Of a DNA stretch of 64,000 nucleotides, positions 35,269 through 43,078 are shown piece after piece. The stretch lies in the NCBI GenBank assembly GCA_019423125.1, contig JAHZBZ010000001.1, forward strand, positions 22,406-86,405, in the 5' to 3' direction. Each line of letters starts with the position of its first letter. Position 1 is the stretch's first letter. Source of the stretch: Bacillota bacterium (GTDB lineage Bacteria; Bacillota; Clostridia; Christensenellales; Borkfalkiaceae). A program made the translations under genes and the position numbers. A model generated the notes under the pieces. It ran no database searches. It had not been told where the DNA came from and saw only the letters and a program-made list of their open reading frames with translations.

Positions 35269-37348
35269 AAGAATAGAGCTCTTTAATTTAGGGCCGTATA
35301 TTGACAAAAATATATTCGATATAAATTGCAATCGAGAGAGACATATTGTTTTGATTGGCGGCAAGAATGGCGCCGGAAAGACGACGTTCTTCAAGGCTAT
35401 AAAAACGTGTTTATACGGCTGTAAGGTATGGGGGTTTGAGGCTCCTGGAAAAGAGTATTTCCGTCAGATGGCCAGCTTTGTAAATTCCCGTATGCAATTT
35501 GATAGTCATATAAAGGCATACGTAGAAGTGGAGCTAGAATTTGATGATGGCAAACAGATCAATTATTTCGTTCTTCATCGTGAGTGGTATCGAATCAAGA
35601 AGGGGTTAGAAGAGAAATTTATAATTTGTAAGAATGGATGCGAGTTGGATCGAGAAAGTTCCATCGACTTTTCGAATTACTTATTGTCGATTATACCGCC
35701 TGATATGTTCAATTTTTATTTTTTTGACGGCGAATCGATAGCTGATTTCTTTCTTGGGAGCGATGGGAGCAGAAATTTTAGAAATGCTTTTTTAAAACTC
35801 TATGGCTTAGACACACTATCCTTGATGGTGGAGAACTTCGCTCGTGCATTAAAGCGATCTGGAAATTCAAGTAATGCATATGAAACTTATCAGGAGATAT
35901 TGGCTAAAACAAAAGAACAAGTTACAGTATTAGAACGCTACGAGGGTGAAAAAAAAGACTTGATCAATCAGCTTGATGTATTGCAAGTAAAAATACTAGC
36001 GTTAAAAGAAGATTACGAGAAGAGCGGAGGGGTTAGTTTAGAAGATTGGAAGAGACTTAATTCTGAGCTTGTGAGAGAGGAAACCCAACGAGAAGAGTAT
36101 AATAGATGGCTAAAGGATTTTGCCAATCATTATCTTCCTTTTATTATTGTTGAGAAGCAATTGAATAGTTTATTGTGCCAAATAGAGACTGAAAAAGAGG
36201 CAAAGAAGAAGGCTTTGATGGCGGAGACCTTGTCATCAGAATCTTTAAGAGAAAAGCTATCGGCATTCCTATCCGCCTCAAAAATTGACGGGGCATATGC
36301 TGAGCAAATTTTAGCTTTTGTTCGAGATGCAGCGGTACAATCTGTAGACGCAAAGGCAATTTTTGATTTTTCAGATGCGCAATTGACGCGGATAGTTACT
36401 CAAATTTATGAGAAATTGAAATTCGATAAAGTGTTAGCAAAAAAGGTATTAAAATCAATAAAATCCTCTTTATTGGCAAGTAAAAAGATTAGAAATATCA
36501 TGATGGGAAGCAATGTCGATAGATACGAAGAATATGCCAAACAAAAGGAAGAATTGGGAAATAGCATTAAAGAGTTAACCATTCGCATAGAGCAACTTAA
36601 TCAAGAAATTTCATTGCAGACAGTGCAGGTTGATCAATGCCAAAAAGAACTTGAAAAGGCAAAAGAGGCATACGAGAAACTATTAAAGAGCAGATCTATT
36701 GGAAACATGGCGGAACGTGCAATAGGCGTGTATTCGCGGTTAGAGGAGCAGTTGATTGAAAGACAGGGAAAAATTTTGCAAGATGAGTTTTTAAACTGCT
36801 TTTCGAGTATCATCAACAAAGACAATTTTATTGACGGGATAATTATTGATAAAAATATCAATGTGATTCCGTACAAATTTGTCGATGTGTCTTTTTTGCA
36901 GATCGATAATTATTTAAAGAATGATGAAAAGAGCCATTTTTTAGAATTATTCGATGTGAAATATTTGATGGATATTAATGATTTAAGGCTTGGGAAGGTA
37001 GATTCGATCAAGCTTCCGGCAAAAATTACTGCGCCATTCTCTCAAGGTGAGCGGCAAGTTTATATTATGGCTTTATATCTTGCATTGTTAAAGACTAGTC
37101 GAAAAGATATTCCTTTCTTCATTGATACACCCTTTGCCAGAATCGACTCGAACCATCGTGATAGGATCGTCAAAAAGTTCTTTAGAGGAATTGAAAATCA
37201 GATTTTCATTCTCTCAACTGATGAGGAAATTGTAGGGCAGTATGAACATTTGATGGATGATGCGGTTGCCAACAAATTTTTATTAAAGATAAACGCATAT
37301 GGATATACGCAAGTTCTGGCAAATCAATACTTTGAGGTGGCGGAATGA
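35258..37348 (+). CDS. dndD: DndD, phosphorothioation ATPase
   Basis: This SMC-like ATPase has 696 residues. Walker A GGKNGAGKTT lies near residue 36, FFDGESIADFF near residue 157, and long coiled coils at about 210-300 and 420-490. The ABC signature FSQGERQVYIMALYLALL and Walker B FFIDTPFARIDSNHRD follow near the C-terminus. DndD supplies ATP hydrolysis, and probably DNA opening or nicking, in the DndCDE modification complex. It overlaps dndE by 4 bp (ATGA). Confidence 0.95.
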   Translation: MKIRRIELFNLGPYIDKNIFDINCNRERHIVLIGGKNGAGKTTFFKAIKTCLYGCKVWGFEAPGKEYFRQMASFVNSRMQFDSHIKAYVEVELEFDDGKQINYFVLHREWYRIKKGLEEKFIICKNGCELDRESSIDFSNYLLSIIPPDMFNFYFFDGESIADFFLGSDGSRNFRNAFLKLYGLDTLSLMVENFARALKRSGNSSNAYETYQEILAKTKEQVTVLERYEGEKKDLINQLDVLQVKILALKEDYEKSGGVSLEDWKRLNSELVREETQREEYNRWLKDFANHYLPFIIVEKQLNSLLCQIETEKEAKKKALMAETLSSESLREKLSAFLSASKIDGAYAEQILAFVRDAAVQSVDAKAIFDFSDAQLTRIVTQIYEKLKFDKVLAKKVLKSIKSSLLASKKIRNIMMGSNVDRYEEYAKQKEELGNSIKELTIRIEQLNQEISLQTVQVDQCQKELEKAKEAYEKLLKSRSIGNMAERAIGVYSRLEEQLIERQGKILQDEFLNCFSSIINKDNFIDGIIIDKNINVIPYKFVDVSFLQIDNYLKNDEKSHFLELFDVKYLMDINDLRLGKVDSIKLPAKITAPFSQGERQVYIMALYLALLKTSRKDIPFFIDTPFARIDSNHRDRIVKKFFRGIENQIFILSTDEEIVGQYEHLMDDAVANKFLLKINAYGYTQVLANQYFEVAE

Positions 37349-37725
37349 TATTTAAATTAAAGACAAGTAAAGAAACGGAACAAATCTATAAGGATTTGGG
37401 AACGAGTACGCACTTACAGCCATTTGCTTTGGCAAAATTATCAATCGCGTTGTCTGTGCGTGAGGATAGAGCGTTAGAAGAAGACGATTTTGCAACTTCT
37501 TCTGACGGATTAGAGTTAAACCGACAAACCATTACGGGGGAGTATGATGATTTATTTAAAGCGCTGATTATTAGTAAAGAGGGGAGGCCTATGTCTGATG
37601 AGGAGTATTTCCCTAAATACCTAAAAGCTCATATAGATCGTGGCGCAAAATTACTAATGAGCGAGTATAGGTATTCAAATAATCGATTTTACGAGCATTT
37701 GATGATGTTGGATAAGGGGGTATAG
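37345..37725 (+). CDS. dndE: DndE, phosphorothioation complex small subunit
   Basis: This 126-residue protein shows the DndE features FKLKTSKETEQIYKDLG at the N-terminus, LQPFALAKLSIALSV, and the C-terminal HIDRGAKLLMSEYR. DndE binds nicked DNA as a tetramer and is essential for modification. The start overlaps the dndD stop by 4 bp. It completes the core dndBCDE set. Confidence 0.9.
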   Translation: MIFKLKTSKETEQIYKDLGTSTHLQPFALAKLSIALSVREDRALEEDDFATSSDGLELNRQTITGEYDDLFKALIISKEGRPMSDEEYFPKYLKAHIDRGAKLLMSEYRYSNNRFYEHLMMLDKGV

Positions 37726-37737
37726 GCTTTAGTTGTG

Positions 37738-38562
37738 ATGGAAAATGAGATAGAATCTGAATTTATCCGCGACATAAATCGCGTTATTACGGAAATGGTA
37801 GAGTCTATCCAATTATATTTGACGGCGATAGAATTTATTGACTCGTATGACGATCATGATGCCATGAACTTTATGGATTGGCTGTCTCTTTGCGGTAATA
37901 TTGAATCGGTTAGTGTTTCGATAGATATGCATGATTCAAGCACGTTCTGGTGTAGACCCGCATATGAATACGAAAAGGAAAAGAGCTACCAACTATCTGT
38001 AATATGTCGCGAATTAACAAGATTTCAGTTTGCTTGCTTGGCATTGGAGTCTTTAATGCGGTATTATAATCTTAAAGCCAAGAAGGGGAAAGGGCTCACA
38101 ATCGTCTTGGCTGAATATTATGGCGGTCAGAAAGCGTTAGAGGGTATACGTAAGCAGTTGGAGGGCGCTTTTCAACTAACGATGAAAGAGTTTCAAAGAG
38201 ATATTTATTTCACGAAGGACTTGGAAGATGTAGAAAAAAAGATTAGAGAATATAAAATTGACGGATTAGCTCAGGGGATTTTGCTTGTTTATAAGTTAAG
38301 AAATGGATTTGCGCACGGGACATTAGAAATCATATCTCAGTTTAGTAATATTGATGAAGAGGAAGACCCAAATATTGATTCCATCATATTATCTTGTCTC
38401 ATAGTATTGTTAAACATTATAGCATTACTTCTGACAGATGAATTATCAAACGAAATAATATCAGAATGTTCAGATTTGGAAGAATATGAGGGTAAAAGCG
38501 GAAAGGCATACTTAACTGATGTTGCGAAAAAAGCAAATTGCGTTTTGTCTATCCAAGAGTAA
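37738..38562 (+). CDS. HEPN-like protein downstream of dndE
   Basis: This 274-residue, all-helical protein has KLRNGFAHGTL, where R188 and H193 form the R-x4-H motif of HEPN nucleases. A hydrophobic helix follows (IILSCLIVLLNIIALLL). HEPN proteins are often RNases used as toxins or abortive effectors. It begins 12 bp after dndE on the same strand; a GTG at 37735 is an alternative start. No nucleotidyltransferase antitoxin partner is adjacent. The position suggests an added effector of the Dnd locus, which is inference. Confidence 0.65.
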   Translation: MENEIESEFIRDINRVITEMVESIQLYLTAIEFIDSYDDHDAMNFMDWLSLCGNIESVSVSIDMHDSSTFWCRPAYEYEKEKSYQLSVICRELTRFQFACLALESLMRYYNLKAKKGKGLTIVLAEYYGGQKALEGIRKQLEGAFQLTMKEFQRDIYFTKDLEDVEKKIREYKIDGLAQGILLVYKLRNGFAHGTLEIISQFSNIDEEEDPNIDSIILSCLIVLLNIIALLLTDELSNEIISECSDLEEYEGKSGKAYLTDVAKKANCVLSIQE

Positions 38563-38676
38563 ATTCGCCGTTAAGAAGGATCGAGGGAAGACTATTATGT
38601 TTCGCGCATGAGTGTGTGGCACATAAAATTTCTCAAAAAATCTTTCCGGATGTCGCGTGGATTGTACATTTGATGC

Positions 38677-38736
38677 TTGACTTTGCCATCCCTATATGCT
38701 ATAATCTACCCATAAATACGAACATATGTTTGTATT
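38677..38736 (+). promoter_or_regulatory. Promoter plus 22-bp palindrome before the zinc-ribbon genes
   Basis: TTGACT (38677-38682), a 17-bp spacer and TATAAT (38700-38705) are followed by an almost perfect palindrome AATACGAACAT/ATGTTTGTATT (38715-38736). This covers the probable start of transcription, the position expected for a repressor site. Confidence 0.75.
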
Positions 38737-38758
38737 ATAAAGGAGGCGGGTAGGCATA

Positions 38759-38974
38759 ATGGGGCGTACCAATGTAAAGTGTCCGCTATGCGGACATTTG
38801 AACAAAGGCGTCGATTTGGAAGAGACAGGCGGCTGGGTCGAGTGCGAGAACTGCAAAACAGATTTCGCGCCCGGTGAGCAGCTGGAGCGGGCGTTGAAAA
38901 ATACGCGGGTAGTGACGGGCGCTGCAGATCTGATCATGCAGGCGATCCGACAAAAGAAGGAAAGGCTTTCGTAA
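38759..38974 (+). CDS. Zinc-ribbon protein (71 aa)
   Basis: Two CxxC knuckles (CPLCGHLN and CENCKTDF) are separated by 20 residues, giving a compact zinc ribbon. A basic helical tail follows (LIMQAIRQKKERLS). The ATG follows AAGGAGGCGGG. It is the first gene of the replication/membrane module and sits under a palindrome-controlled promoter, so it may be a regulator or nucleic-acid-binding factor. Confidence 0.7.
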   Translation: MGRTNVKCPLCGHLNKGVDLEETGGWVECENCKTDFAPGEQLERALKNTRVVTGAADLIMQAIRQKKERLS

Positions 38975-39045
38975 GATAACCTCTGCCCTCTGTGTGTTTT
39001 GATTTGATTTTGAAGTAGAGCTTGTGAAAAGGGGGTGGTTTTGTC

Positions 39046-39243
39046 TTGCAGCTTTCAGATCTCACGCGTCCCTATCGGGAAATTTGCGATGCTTGTCATA
39101 AAGAGATCATCGCATTCAAATCGGAAGATGGTTTGGTCAAATATCAATGCCCGTACTGCGGCACGGTGACGGTAAAACGTTTCAAGTCGCGGTATCATTA
39201 TATCAAAGACATCCGACGTCCACGGCACTACGACGACACATGA
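39046..39243 (+). CDS. Zinc-ribbon protein (65 aa), TTG start
   Basis: CDACHKEI and CPYCGTVTV form a four-cysteine ribbon, followed by a strongly basic tail (KRFKSRYHYIKDIRRPRHYDD). It starts at TTG with AAAAGGGGGTGG upstream. No ATG lies nearer. Same module as the preceding zinc ribbon. Confidence 0.6.
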   Translation: MQLSDLTRPYREICDACHKEIIAFKSEDGLVKYQCPYCGTVTVKRFKSRYHYIKDIRRPRHYDDT

Positions 39244-39357
39244 CAACTTTATATCACGGCTGACGGGAGAAGGCGGTCGAGCTGGAACAGTGCTTTAATA
39301 AAGCCGCCCAGAATACGTCAGTTAAGGTCGTTTGACACGAGCAAAGATATTACCTGC

Positions 39358-39420
39358 GAGGTCATCGATAGACATGAGATTCCTTTATGGAGCCCGTGTT
39401 TACCGGTGACCTCTTTTTTT
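39358..39420 (+). terminator. Terminator with a long structured loop
   Basis: GAGGTCA (39358-39364) pairs with TGACCTC (39407-39413), followed by seven T. The loop is 42 nt. It is the main feature of the gap 39244-39639, where I see no other gene on this strand. Confidence 0.65.
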
Positions 39421-39639
39421 ATGCCTAAATCAGGTTGATCCCCTGTCATAAAAGGATCGAAAAAAATATTTGATGCCTGACTTGCAATAAGGGCAAAGGA
39501 TACATAAGGCTTCTTTTTGTTTTGGGAAAGAAGCGGAAGGTATCTTTTCTTGCCATGCCCTTATTGCGAGCGGAATGGCTCGGAAACAGCATTCTCTTGT
39601 ACTCCTTTGTCCGGATTGCGGTTCGGCGAAGGAGTTTTT

Positions 39640-40152
39640 GTGGAAACCAAAGGGCAAAAGAAGTTTTACGTCACGGTAAACAGGCAAAAGGTGGAGGTCA
39701 GCGAAGAAGTGTACCGCGCGTATGTGCGCCCTGTAAGAGCGCAGCAACGCACTGAAAAGCGAAACAGAAGATGCAAAGTGAAAGGTGCGCGACTTGGGCT
39801 TGTGCGTTGTAAAGGCAACTGTTCCGAATGTGAGTATGCAAAAAGTGGAAAGACCTTTGGCGGTGTGGAGCAGTCTTTGGAATCGCTTTTTGAGGCTGGT
39901 TTTGAAGTCGCGTCCGAATTGGATCTGGAAGCAGATCTTCTGGCTGCGGAAGAGAGGAATGAACAGATGGAGAAATTGCATTCTGCGATTGCATGTCTGA
40001 CCGAGCGGCAGCAGTATCTGATCCGAGAGATTTATTTCAATGGCAGAACGCAGGGTGAGATCGCTGCGGCGATGGGGGCTACGAAGCAAGCTGTATCAAA
40101 TGCGGTTCGTCGTGCTTTGGCTTCTTTGAAAAAGATTTTGAAAGAAAATTAA
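39640..40152 (+). CDS. Sigma-70 family-like factor (mobile-element type)
   Basis: This protein has 170 residues from the GTG at 39640, chosen because GAAGGAG sits 5 nt upstream. The protein then opens VETKGQKKFYVTVNRQKVEVSEEVYRAYVRP, the usual beginning of these element-borne factors. The C-terminus is a region-4 HTH (LTERQQYLIREIYFNGRTQGEIAAAMGATKQAVSNAVRRAL). A CKGNCSECEYAKSGK cysteine patch lies in the middle. Region 2 is weak or absent. It probably controls genes of this module. Confidence 0.78.
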   Translation: METKGQKKFYVTVNRQKVEVSEEVYRAYVRPVRAQQRTEKRNRRCKVKGARLGLVRCKGNCSECEYAKSGKTFGGVEQSLESLFEAGFEVASELDLEADLLAAEERNEQMEKLHSAIACLTERQQYLIREIYFNGRTQGEIAAAMGATKQAVSNAVRRALASLKKILKEN

Positions 40153-40294
40153 AAAAGTTTTCGTCAGCCCGTGTACTTTTTGAGATAAGTGTCCTTGTGA
40201 TAGTGAAAGGGTTTTGAGTTCGCTTGAAGGCAATTGGAAATGCGGCGGCAAGCTATATGCCGTGCGGCAACCTCAAACCGATCGGGAGGAAGCA

Positions 40295-40621
40295 ATGATA
40301 TCTACGGAACAGCTCAGGGCAGACCTTTGGGAGATCAGGTACTATTATTCGCGGAAAGAGTTTTTGGATGATGCAAGTCATTCTATCGGGCCTTTTCCCA
40401 TTCAACGGATCTTGGAGAACTACAACTGCGCCATCCGGAAAGCTCCGCTGCGTCTGATCGATCTATATGCCTGTCTGTATCTTCGGGGTCAGACGCAGGA
40501 CGCTGTGGCGATGGATCTCGGGTACACACCGCAATATATCCGCAAGCTGACGGGCGAACTCTTTTCCTTTTTACGAAAAAACATTACTTATCAGGAGGCA
40601 GGGCATGAAGCAAAATCTTAA
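40295..40621 (+). CDS. Sigma-4-like HTH protein (108 aa)
   Basis: This protein begins MISTEQLRADLWEIRYYY. The C-terminal half has an HTH (IDLYACLYLRGQTQDAVAMDLGYTPQYIRKLTGELFSFL), comparable to phage-type sigma-like activators. The ATG follows GGGAGGA. The leader upstream (40200-40290) can fold, with a GCGGCA-AGCTATA-TGCCGT hairpin inside a GGTTTTGAG/CTCAAACC stem. It overlaps the next gene by 17 bp. Confidence 0.65.
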   Translation: MISTEQLRADLWEIRYYYSRKEFLDDASHSIGPFPIQRILENYNCAIRKAPLRLIDLYACLYLRGQTQDAVAMDLGYTPQYIRKLTGELFSFLRKNITYQEAGHEAKS

Positions 40622-40979
40622 GAATTTCTTCGCGGAACTGGCGGGCGTGGATCCTTCGCAGATCGAAACGTCTTTGGACGATGAGGATTTCGACATGGAA
40701 GGAGCGGATGACGAGGAAATAGGGGAGGAAGATGGCTTTGAGATCCCCGACTTCATCCGCGGGGCGTCCAACATTTACCGTACCAGGGAATTTATCGTCA
40801 AGCAGGTCATATCTCTCGCGCACCACGGGTTGGATAGCGCAAAGCTCATCAGCACGGATACTTATTATCTGAGGACGCCCGGGCGCGATGCGTGCTATGA
40901 GGGCATCTTTGGCGAGAATAAGGAGCCTGACGGCAAGCGCATCCCCACGATGGCTTACTTCCGTTCGTATCGGACGTAA
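40605..40979 (+). CDS. Acidic protein of unknown function (124 aa)
   Basis: The N-terminal half is extremely acidic (ETSLDDEDFDMEGADDEEIGEEDGFEIPDF). The C-terminal half is mixed (IYRTREFIVKQVISLAHHGLDSAKLISTDTYYLRT). It overlaps the preceding HTH gene by 17 bp, so coupled expression is likely. No family is recognised. The gap to the next gene, 40980-41204, contains no feature I can support. Confidence 0.55.
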   Translation: MKQNLKNFFAELAGVDPSQIETSLDDEDFDMEGADDEEIGEEDGFEIPDFIRGASNIYRTREFIVKQVISLAHHGLDSAKLISTDTYYLRTPGRDACYEGIFGENKEPDGKRIPTMAYFRSYRT

Positions 40980-41204
40980 GCAGGCGGGCAACAACGGCTT
41001 TGACCTATGATTTCGGATGCTTGCAGATCCGCGGATGACAAAAGGTGGCCACCTTGCGCAGATCCCTCTGCAGAACTTGCAGCAAACAGGAAAAGCCGTG
41101 TGCAAAATACAACTTCATATTTTTATATCGCTTTGCTAACGGCAACACGGGCAACAAACGCTGCGCCATCGGCGATACGGGCAAATTTTTGACGGAGGGC
41201 ATAT

Positions 41205-41489
41205 ATGCCGAGAAACACCAATGCAGGCAATGGCGGAAAGTACAATTCCCGCCGTTGGTACATCCCTTCTAAGCGCGCAAAGAATTACGCCGAGGAACGG
41301 AAGGCAAAAGTCCACCAGCGTGGACCGAAGGAAGGCAGGGAACTGACCGATTACGAGGCGGGCATCCGCTCCGGCTATCTTCAGGCGCAAGCCGACCATG
41401 CAGGCATCTACAAGTACAAGATGGCTCTTTCGGAGGGAAAATCGAAGCAGGAAGCGCGCGAGATCTCTCAGCGCAAGGGCAGAAATTAA
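41205..41489 (+). CDS. Basic protein (94 aa), unknown
   Basis: A highly basic and hydrophilic protein (PRNTNAGNGGKYNSRRWYIPSKRAKNYAEERKAKVHQRG), consistent with nucleic-acid binding but without a known motif. The ATG follows GGAGGGCAT. The next gene follows 17 bp later. Confidence 0.55.
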   Translation: MPRNTNAGNGGKYNSRRWYIPSKRAKNYAEERKAKVHQRGPKEGRELTDYEAGIRSGYLQAQADHAGIYKYKMALSEGKSKQEAREISQRKGRN

Positions 41490-41506
41490 AATTCAGGAGG
41501 AACAGA

Positions 41507-41854
41507 ATGGAAAAGAATGTGATCAAGGTCGAACGCGAGACGTTCGAGCGCAACGGCAAGACCTATTTCGGGTATTTTGTCAGCGGAGAAGTCCGCGGCA
41601 GGAAGGTCAAGGCGGGCGTCAAACCGCCCGACAACGGCGGCTATACCGTGCTGGACATCGTCTTTGACGGCGCCATGGAAGCAGATCTCACCGTCACTCC
41701 CTTCGAGATGAAGGCGGAGGACGGCAGGATCATCACGGGCAATACTTATGCCGTTACGTCCGTCGATCAGGATACGGGCGAGGTATATTCCTGCAAGGTC
41801 AAGCCCGCGCGTGAGTCGGACAAGACGCTTCTTCAGATGCTGCTCGCACAGTAA
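41507..41854 (+). CDS. Beta-rich 115-aa protein, candidate ssDNA-binding protein
   Basis: The pattern of short beta strands (TYFGYFVSGEVRGRKVKAGV, YTVLDIVFDGAMEADLTVTPFEM, GRIITGNTYAVTSVDQDTGEVYSCKV) suggests a small OB-like barrel. Length and position, ahead of a run of membrane proteins, would suit a gpV-type ssDNA-binding protein of a filamentous phage. No diagnostic motif is visible. The ATG follows AGGAGGAAC. Confidence 0.5.
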   Translation: MEKNVIKVERETFERNGKTYFGYFVSGEVRGRKVKAGVKPPDNGGYTVLDIVFDGAMEADLTVTPFEMKAEDGRIITGNTYAVTSVDQDTGEVYSCKVKPARESDKTLLQMLLAQ

Positions 41855-41941
41855 CGGCGGCATAAGAGGTTCGGGGATGAGGCTTGCGGGGAAAACCGTG
41901 AGCCTCATATTCCTTGAACGGCTAATTTCAAGGAGGTAACA

Positions 41942-43066
41942 ATGAGCAACTATAACGACAATTCTTGGTCGGATAAGTTCAGCTGGATCATCACGGTCAT
42001 AGCGATGGTGCTGGTCGCCATCCTCTCTATCGGACTTCTCTGCGCGCTGTTCATTCAGCCGCAGGAGGACGAGCCCGAAGCGGAGCCAAAAGACGGCGCC
42101 GTCATCAGCGAAACAGCGGAACACGGCGTATCGTTGATGTCGGCAAAGATCGCCCCTGCGGCGTATGCGGCAAACGGAGTCTCTGCGTTGGCGGATACTG
42201 CCTATACCCTCACGGCGAGCGTTGAGCCGGACTATGCGGGCGAAAAGACCTTTGATTGGTCTATCAAATTTGAGGACGGCTCCTCCTCGTGGGCGAACGG
42301 GAAGTCGGTCACCGATTACGTAACGGTCACACCGGCTTCGGACGGCGCGGATACCGCGACGGTGGAGTGCAGGCAGGCGTTCGGCGAGCGCATCCTTGTC
42401 ACCTGTACTTCCCGTGACTATACGGGGCTTTCGGCGACGTGTACGGTGGACTATGCGCAGCGCATTACGGGCATGGACATCACGCTGGAAGGCAGCCGCA
42501 CGGGGAACGTTGCCATTCCCGAAGGCGAGGAAGTGAGCATCGATTTCACTTATTACGGCGGTACGTCGTCGTATAACGTGTACACGCTCACGGCAACGCC
42601 GACCTATTCGGACGTCTACACCCTTGCGGAGGAGGCGACTTGCAAAGTCTCCTTCCTCACGAGCGCAGGCGCGGACGACAGCCGTACCTATTTTGACCAT
42701 CACGGTTCGAGCGGTTCCATGGGCTCGTACAGCTATACCCGCGTGGACGAAATCGAGAACGCCATCGGCAAGACGTTTTCCTTTGATAACCACATGTTTG
42801 AGCCGTACAACTTCCGCCATGAGTCGGGCTCGTTCGTAACGGGCGAGATGACGAAGAACACGACGTACTACAAAGACCTTTCGGGCGAAGAACTTGCAGA
42901 GCGGTACTTAACACAGGATCAAGACACCGTGCTTTGGCGCGTCGCGGCGAGCGTGGAAGGCAAGTACGGAAGCTACACGCGCGAGGACAGCTATCTCATG
43001 TACGCATGGCACGCAGCGGGCAACTATGCAAACCTGTCTCTTTCGGACAGTGAACTGATCTTTTAA
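41942..43066 (+). CDS. Membrane-anchored Ig-like/BIG2-like surface protein 1
   Basis: This 374-residue protein has one N-terminal transmembrane helix at about 14-40 (FSWIITVIAMVLVAILSIGLLCALFI) after a short cytoplasmic tip, then an acidic linker. The ectodomain is rich in beta strands (YTLTASVEPDYAGEKTFDWSIKF, DYVTVTPASDGADTATVECRQAFGERILVTCTSRDYTGLSATCTVDYAQRI), like bacterial Ig-like repeats. It ends LSLSDSELIF, a tail pattern shared with the next two proteins. Strong AAGGAGGTAAC site. It is a probable surface or virion component. Confidence 0.7.
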   Translation: MSNYNDNSWSDKFSWIITVIAMVLVAILSIGLLCALFIQPQEDEPEAEPKDGAVISETAEHGVSLMSAKIAPAAYAANGVSALADTAYTLTASVEPDYAGEKTFDWSIKFEDGSSSWANGKSVTDYVTVTPASDGADTATVECRQAFGERILVTCTSRDYTGLSATCTVDYAQRITGMDITLEGSRTGNVAIPEGEEVSIDFTYYGGTSSYNVYTLTATPTYSDVYTLAEEATCKVSFLTSAGADDSRTYFDHHGSSGSMGSYSYTRVDEIENAIGKTFSFDNHMFEPYNFRHESGSFVTGEMTKNTTYYKDLSGEELAERYLTQDQDTVLWRVAASVEGKYGSYTREDSYLMYAWHAAGNYANLSLSDSELIF

Positions 43067-43078
43067 CGGAGGTGAAAT

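Noticed and set aside
32844..37725. Presence of dndA within the dnd cluster
   Set aside because: No PLP-dependent cysteine desulfurase lies among the genes; the cluster starts directly with dndB.
39430..40089. A 219-codon leftward open frame opposite the sigma-like gene
   Set aside because: The plus-strand frame has a region-4 HTH and a good start; the opposite frame shows no domain.
40200..40290. A second SAM-type riboswitch upstream of the 108-residue HTH gene
   Set aside because: It shares only GCGGCAACC with the 51.6-kb leader. The GGTGCCAA part and a terminator are missing; a simple foldable leader is all I can support.
41486..42820. A 444-codon leftward open frame opposite the Ig-like gene
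   Set aside because: Shadow of two plus-strand genes with strong ribosome-binding sites; no recognisable domain.
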